A stretch of DNA of 25,628 nt. It comes from Utricularia gibba (Eukaryota; Streptophyta; Magnoliopsida; Lamiales; Lentibulariaceae). Every line of letters begins with the position of its first letter. Position 1 is the stretch's first letter. This document shows positions 22,193-25,628 of the stretch, piece by piece. Below the pieces are notes generated by a model. The model was not told the DNA's origin. It saw nothing but the letters and a program-made list of their open reading frames with translations, and did not search any database. The DNA is taken from positions 1 through 25,628 of the forward strand of contig NEEC01000502.1 in assembly GCA_002189035.1 (NCBI GenBank), written 5' to 3'. A program made the position numbers and the translations under genes.

Positions 22193-23750
22193 ACTTGATG
22201 CATTTCTTAACGTTGGGTTTTAATTGGCTGCCTACATGGTTTCTCAAGGAAAAGCTTGTCGTTTTTGGGCGGGTGATGTCGTTGTGACTTCGTTCTGACC
22301 CAAGATTCGGTCTGACTCCTTTTTCCACATCGGGTGCTACTCGACGAAAATCGTGATGCACTTATTGAAGTTAGGATGTCATAAGCACCCAAAATGGTTT
22401 TCTCAACCGCATGCTTTATATCTGAGGAGGCGCTCTCGTGGGGCAACGGTATCGAGAAGGAGGTCGAGTCGAGCTCGGGCCCATAGTCATTTGTGCTCGG
22501 CAAAAAACTTGATGCATTTCTTAACGTTGGGTTTTAATTGGCTGCCTACATGGTTTCTCAAGGAAAAGTCGTTTTTGGGCGGTGATGTCGTTGTGAACTT
22601 CGTTCTGACCCAAGGTTCGGTCTGACTCCTTTTTCCACATCGGGTCCTACTCGACGAAAAATCGTGATGCACTTATTGAAGTTAGGATGTCATAAGCACC
22701 CAAAATGGTTTTCTCAACCGCATGCTTTATATCTGAGGAGGCGCTCTCGTGGGCAACGGTATCGAGAAGGAGGTCGAGTCGAGCTCGGCCCATAGTCATT
22801 TGTGGCTCGGCAAAAAACTTGATGCATTTTTAACGTTGGGTTTTAATTGGCTGCCTACATGGTTTCTCAAGGAAAAGCTTGTCGTTTTTGGGCGGGTGAT
22901 GTCGTTGTGGAACTTCGTTCTGACCCAAGTTCGGTCTGACTCCTTTTTCCACATCGGGCTACTCGACGAAAATCGTGATGCACTTATTGAAGTTAGGATG
23001 TCATAAGCACCCAAAATGGTTTTCTCAACCGCATGCTTTATATCTGAGGAGGCGCTCTCGTGGGCAACGGTATCGAGAAGGAGGTCGAGTCGAGCTCGGG
23101 CCCATAGTCATTTGTGGCTCGGCAAAAAACTTGATGCATTTTAACGTTGGGTTTTAATAGGCTGCCTACATGGTTTCTCAAGGAAAAGCTTGTCGTTTTT
23201 GGCGGGTGATGTCGTTGTGAACTTCGTTCTGACCCAAGTTCGGTCTGACTCCTTTTTCCACATCGGGTCTACTCGACGAAAATCGTGATGCACTTATTGA
23301 AGTTAGGATGTCATGAGCACCCAAAATGGTTTTCTCAACGCATGCTTTATATCTGAGGAGGCGCTCTCGTGGGGCAACGGTATCGAGAAGGAGGTCGAGT
23401 CGAGCTCGGGCCCATAGTCATTTGTGCTCGGCAAAAACTTGATGCATTTTTTAACGTTGGGTTTTAATTGGCTGCCTACATGGTTTCTCAAGGAAAAGCT
23501 TGTCGTTTTTGGGCGGTGATGTCGTTGTGGAACTTCGTTCTGACCCAAGATTCGGTCTGACTCCTTTTTCCACATCGGGTCTACTCGACGAAAATCGTGA
23601 TGCACTTATTGAAGTTAGGATGTCATAAGCACCCAAAATGGTTTTCTCAACCGCATGCTTTATATCTGAGGAGGCGCTCTCGTGGGGCAACGGTATCGAG
23701 AAGGAGGTCGAGTCGAGCTCGGCCCATAGTCATTTGTGGCTCGGCAAAAA
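22193..23750 (+). repeat. Higher-order repeat unit, version 2, copy 4 (5 monomers, 1,558 bp)
   Basis: Starts are 22193, 22507, 22817, 23129 and 23437. First: 'gtgactt', 'gattcgg', 'gctact'. Second: 'gcggtg' plus a 5-bp loss that removes the HindIII site near 22568. Fourth: 'aatagg'. Fifth: T run with 'gtggaac' and 'gattcgg'. It is less exact than the preceding units; for example the first copy has 'catcataag'-type sequence with the G retained ('gatgtcataag'). Confidence 0.65.
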
Positions 23751-25620
23751 ACTTGATGCATTTCTTAACGTTGGGTTTTAATTGGCTGCCTACATGGTTT
23801 CTCAAGGAAAAGCTTGTCGTTTTTGGGCGGGTGATGTCGTTGTGAACTTCGTTCTGACCCAAGGTTCGGTCTGACTCCTTTGCCACATCGGGTCCTACTC
23901 GACGAAAATCGTGATGCACTTATTGAAGTTAGGATGTCATAAGCACCCAAAATGGTTTTCTCAACCGCATGCTTTATATCTGAGGAGCGCTCTCGTGGGG
24001 CAACGGTATCGAGAAGGAGGTCGAGTCGAGCTCGGGCCCATAGTCATTTGTGGCTCGGCAAAAAACTTGATGCATTTAAACGTTGGGTTTTAATTGGCTG
24101 CCTACATGGTTTCTCAAGGAAAAGCTTGTCGTTTTTGGGCGGTGATGTCGTTGTGAACTTCGTTCTGACCCAAGGTTCGGTCTGACTCCTTTCCACATCG
24201 GGTCCTACTCGACGAAAATCGTGATGCACTTATTGAAGTTAGGATGTCATAAGCACCCAAAATGGTTTTCTCAACCGCATGCTTTATATCTGAGGAGGCG
24301 CTCTCGTGGGCAACGGTATCGAGAAGGAGGTCGAGTCGAGCTCGGGCCCATAGTCATTTGTGGCTCGGCAAAAAACTTGATGCATTTCTTAACGTTGGGT
24401 TTTAATTGGCTGCCTACATGGTTTCTCAAGGAAAAGCTTGTCGTTTTTGGGCGGTGATGTCGTTGTGAACTTCGTTCTGACCCAAGGTTCGGTCTGACTC
24501 CTTTGCCACATCGGTCCTACTCGACGAAAATCGTGATGCACTTATTGAAGTTAGGATGTCATAAGCACCCAAAATGGTTTTCTCAACCGCATGCTTTATA
24601 TCTGAGGAGGCGCTCTCGTGGGCAACGGTATCGAGAAGGAGGTCGAGTCGAGCTCGGGCCATAGTCATTTGTGGCTCGGCAAAAAACTTGATGCATTTTT
24701 TAACGTTGGTTTTAATAGGCTGCCTACATGGTTTCTCAAGGAAAAGCTTGTCGTTTTTTGGGCGGTGATGTCGTTGTGACTTCGTTCTGACCCAAGTTCG
24801 GTCTGACTCCTTTTCCACATCGGGTCCTACTCGACGAAAATCGTGATGCACTTATTGAAGTTAGGATGTCATAAGCACCCAAAATGGTTTTCTCAACCGC
24901 ATGCTTTATATCTGAGGAGGCGCTCTCGTGGGGCAACGGTATCGAGAAGGAGGTCGAGTCGAGCTCGGGCCCATAGTCATTTGTGGCTCGGCAAAAAACT
25001 TGATGCATTTTTTAACGTTGGTTTTAATTGGCTGCCTACATGGTTTCTCAAGGAAAAGCTTGTCGTTTTTGGGCGGGTGATGTCGTTGTGAACTTCGTTC
25101 TGACCCAAGGTTCGGTCTGACTCCTTTCCACATCGGGTGCTACTCGACGAAAATCGTGATGCACTTATTGAAGTTAGGATGTCATAAGCACCCAAAATGG
25201 TTTTCTCAACCGCATGCTTTATATCTGAGGAGGCGCTCTCGTGGGCAACGGTATCGAGAAGGAGGTCGAGTCGAGCTCGGGCCCATAGTCATTTGTGCTC
25301 GGCAAAAACTTGATGCATTTTTAACGTTGGGTTTTAATTGGCTGCCTACATGGTTTCTCAAGGAAAAGCTTGTCGTTTTTGGGCGGGTGATGTCGTTGTG
25401 AACTTCGTTCTGACCCAAGGTTCGGTCTGACTCCTTTTTCCACATCGGTCCTACTCGACGAAAATCGTGATGCACTTATTGAAGTTAGGATGTCATAAGC
25501 ACCCAAAATGGTTTTCTCAACCGCATGCTTTATATCTGAGGAGGCGCTCTCGTGGGCAACGGTATCGAGAAGGTGGTCGAGTCGAGCTCGGGCCCATAGT
25601 CATTTGTGGCTCGGCAAAAA
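23751..25620 (+). repeat. Six trailing monomers with a decaying higher-order pattern
   Basis: Starts are 23751, 24065, 24375, 24686, 24998 and 25308. Left-block states return: 'ctttgccac' near 23880 and 24500 and shorter 'ctttccac' near 24190 and 25125. A T-run 'aatagg' monomer occurs at 24686, four monomers after the one at 23437, so the five-monomer register is not kept. The copy at 24065 has an unusual 'gcatttaaacg'. After 25620 the window ends eight bases into the next monomer. Confidence 0.6.
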
Positions 25621-25628
25621 ACTTGATG

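Larger units (their letters stand above)
1..25628 (+). repeat. Head-to-tail satellite DNA array, ~315-bp monomer, fills the window
   Basis: One sequence recurs across the window with no other DNA between copies. Using the anchor 'acttgatgca', copies begin at 234, 535, 841, 1136, 1358, 1597, 1784, 2065, 2372, 2674 and so on to 25308 and 25621, about 84 complete copies. Every copy I checked has the same orientation; I saw no reverse-complement copy. Intact copies are 312-316 bp and shorter ones carry internal deletions. Both edges cut monomers, so the array continues beyond the window. No LTR, terminal inverted repeat, target-site duplication, telomere motif or non-repeat segment was seen. Tandem arrays like this usually form centromeric, pericentromeric or subtelomeric heterochromatin; which applies here cannot be told from the window. 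The family was not recognised. Confidence 0.98.
10313..25628 (+). repeat. Right satellite block: near full-length monomers in a five-monomer higher-order repeat
   Basis: It has 49 complete monomers starting at 10313 and ending at 25620, mean period about 312 bp. It differs from the left block by 'cctttttccac' in most copies, by 'aatagg' copies (12489, 13431, 14356, 15918, 18430, 18742, 20310, 21565, 21876, 23129, 24686), by 'caagattcgg' copies, and by nearly universal 'gtgatgcac' with 'cataagc'. These variants recur at every fifth monomer over most of the block, at about 1,550-1,572 bp. This is the hallmark of a homogenised higher-order array. Confidence 0.85.

Noticed and set aside
1-25628. 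CRISPR array or bacterial repeat locus
   Set aside because: The repeated unit is the full ~315 bp with no unique spacers, and there are no cas-like genes.
1-25628. Telomere repeats, rDNA spacer, tRNA genes or LTR ends
   Set aside because: No telomere-type short repeat, no rRNA- or tRNA-like segment, and no long terminal repeats or target duplications were seen between monomers.

Overview
The whole 25,628-base window is one head-to-tail tandem satellite array. It holds no gene, RNA gene or transposon that I can support. The full-length monomer is about 315 bp: 19366 to 19681 is exactly 315. I count about 84 complete monomers, plus a partial copy at each end (1-233 and 25621-25628), all in the same orientation. 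The many short ORFs on both strands are the same few translations recurring once per monomer, broken by single-base indels. I treat them as non-coding.

Organism: long uninterrupted arrays of a monomer close to two nucleosome lengths are typical of eukaryotic centromeric or heterochromatic DNA, and plants are a plausible source. This is inference. I do not recognise the family and no single-copy flank is present to place it on a chromosome.

Layout: (1) 1-10312 is a heterogeneous block. It has 35 complete monomers averaging about 288 bp, many with small deletions, including a strongly eroded stretch at 1136-2064 where periods fall to 187-281 bp. (2) 10313-25628 is a more regular block with a mean period near 312 bp. 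It carries diagnostic variants absent from the left: a T-rich run before the conserved 'ccacatc', 'aatagg' in place of 'aattgg', and 'caagattcgg' in place of 'caaggttcgg'. In this block the variants recur every five monomers (about 1,550-1,570 bp), which is a higher-order repeat (HOR). One unit looks like a 6-mer and one like a 4-mer, and the HOR appears in two versions that switch near 16.9-17.5 kb.

Deeper structure: the 315-bp monomer looks like an ancient dimer of two diverged subunits of about 159 and 156 bp. They are aligned by matching segments near 19670/19829 and 19724/19883. I therefore see three nested periods: about 157 bp (old, diverged), about 315 bp (current unit) and about 1,565 bp (five-monomer HOR, right block). 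Much of the variation is 1-2 base loss in homopolymers, so some of it may be consensus error from long-read assembly. Variants fixed at particular HOR positions are unlikely to be error.
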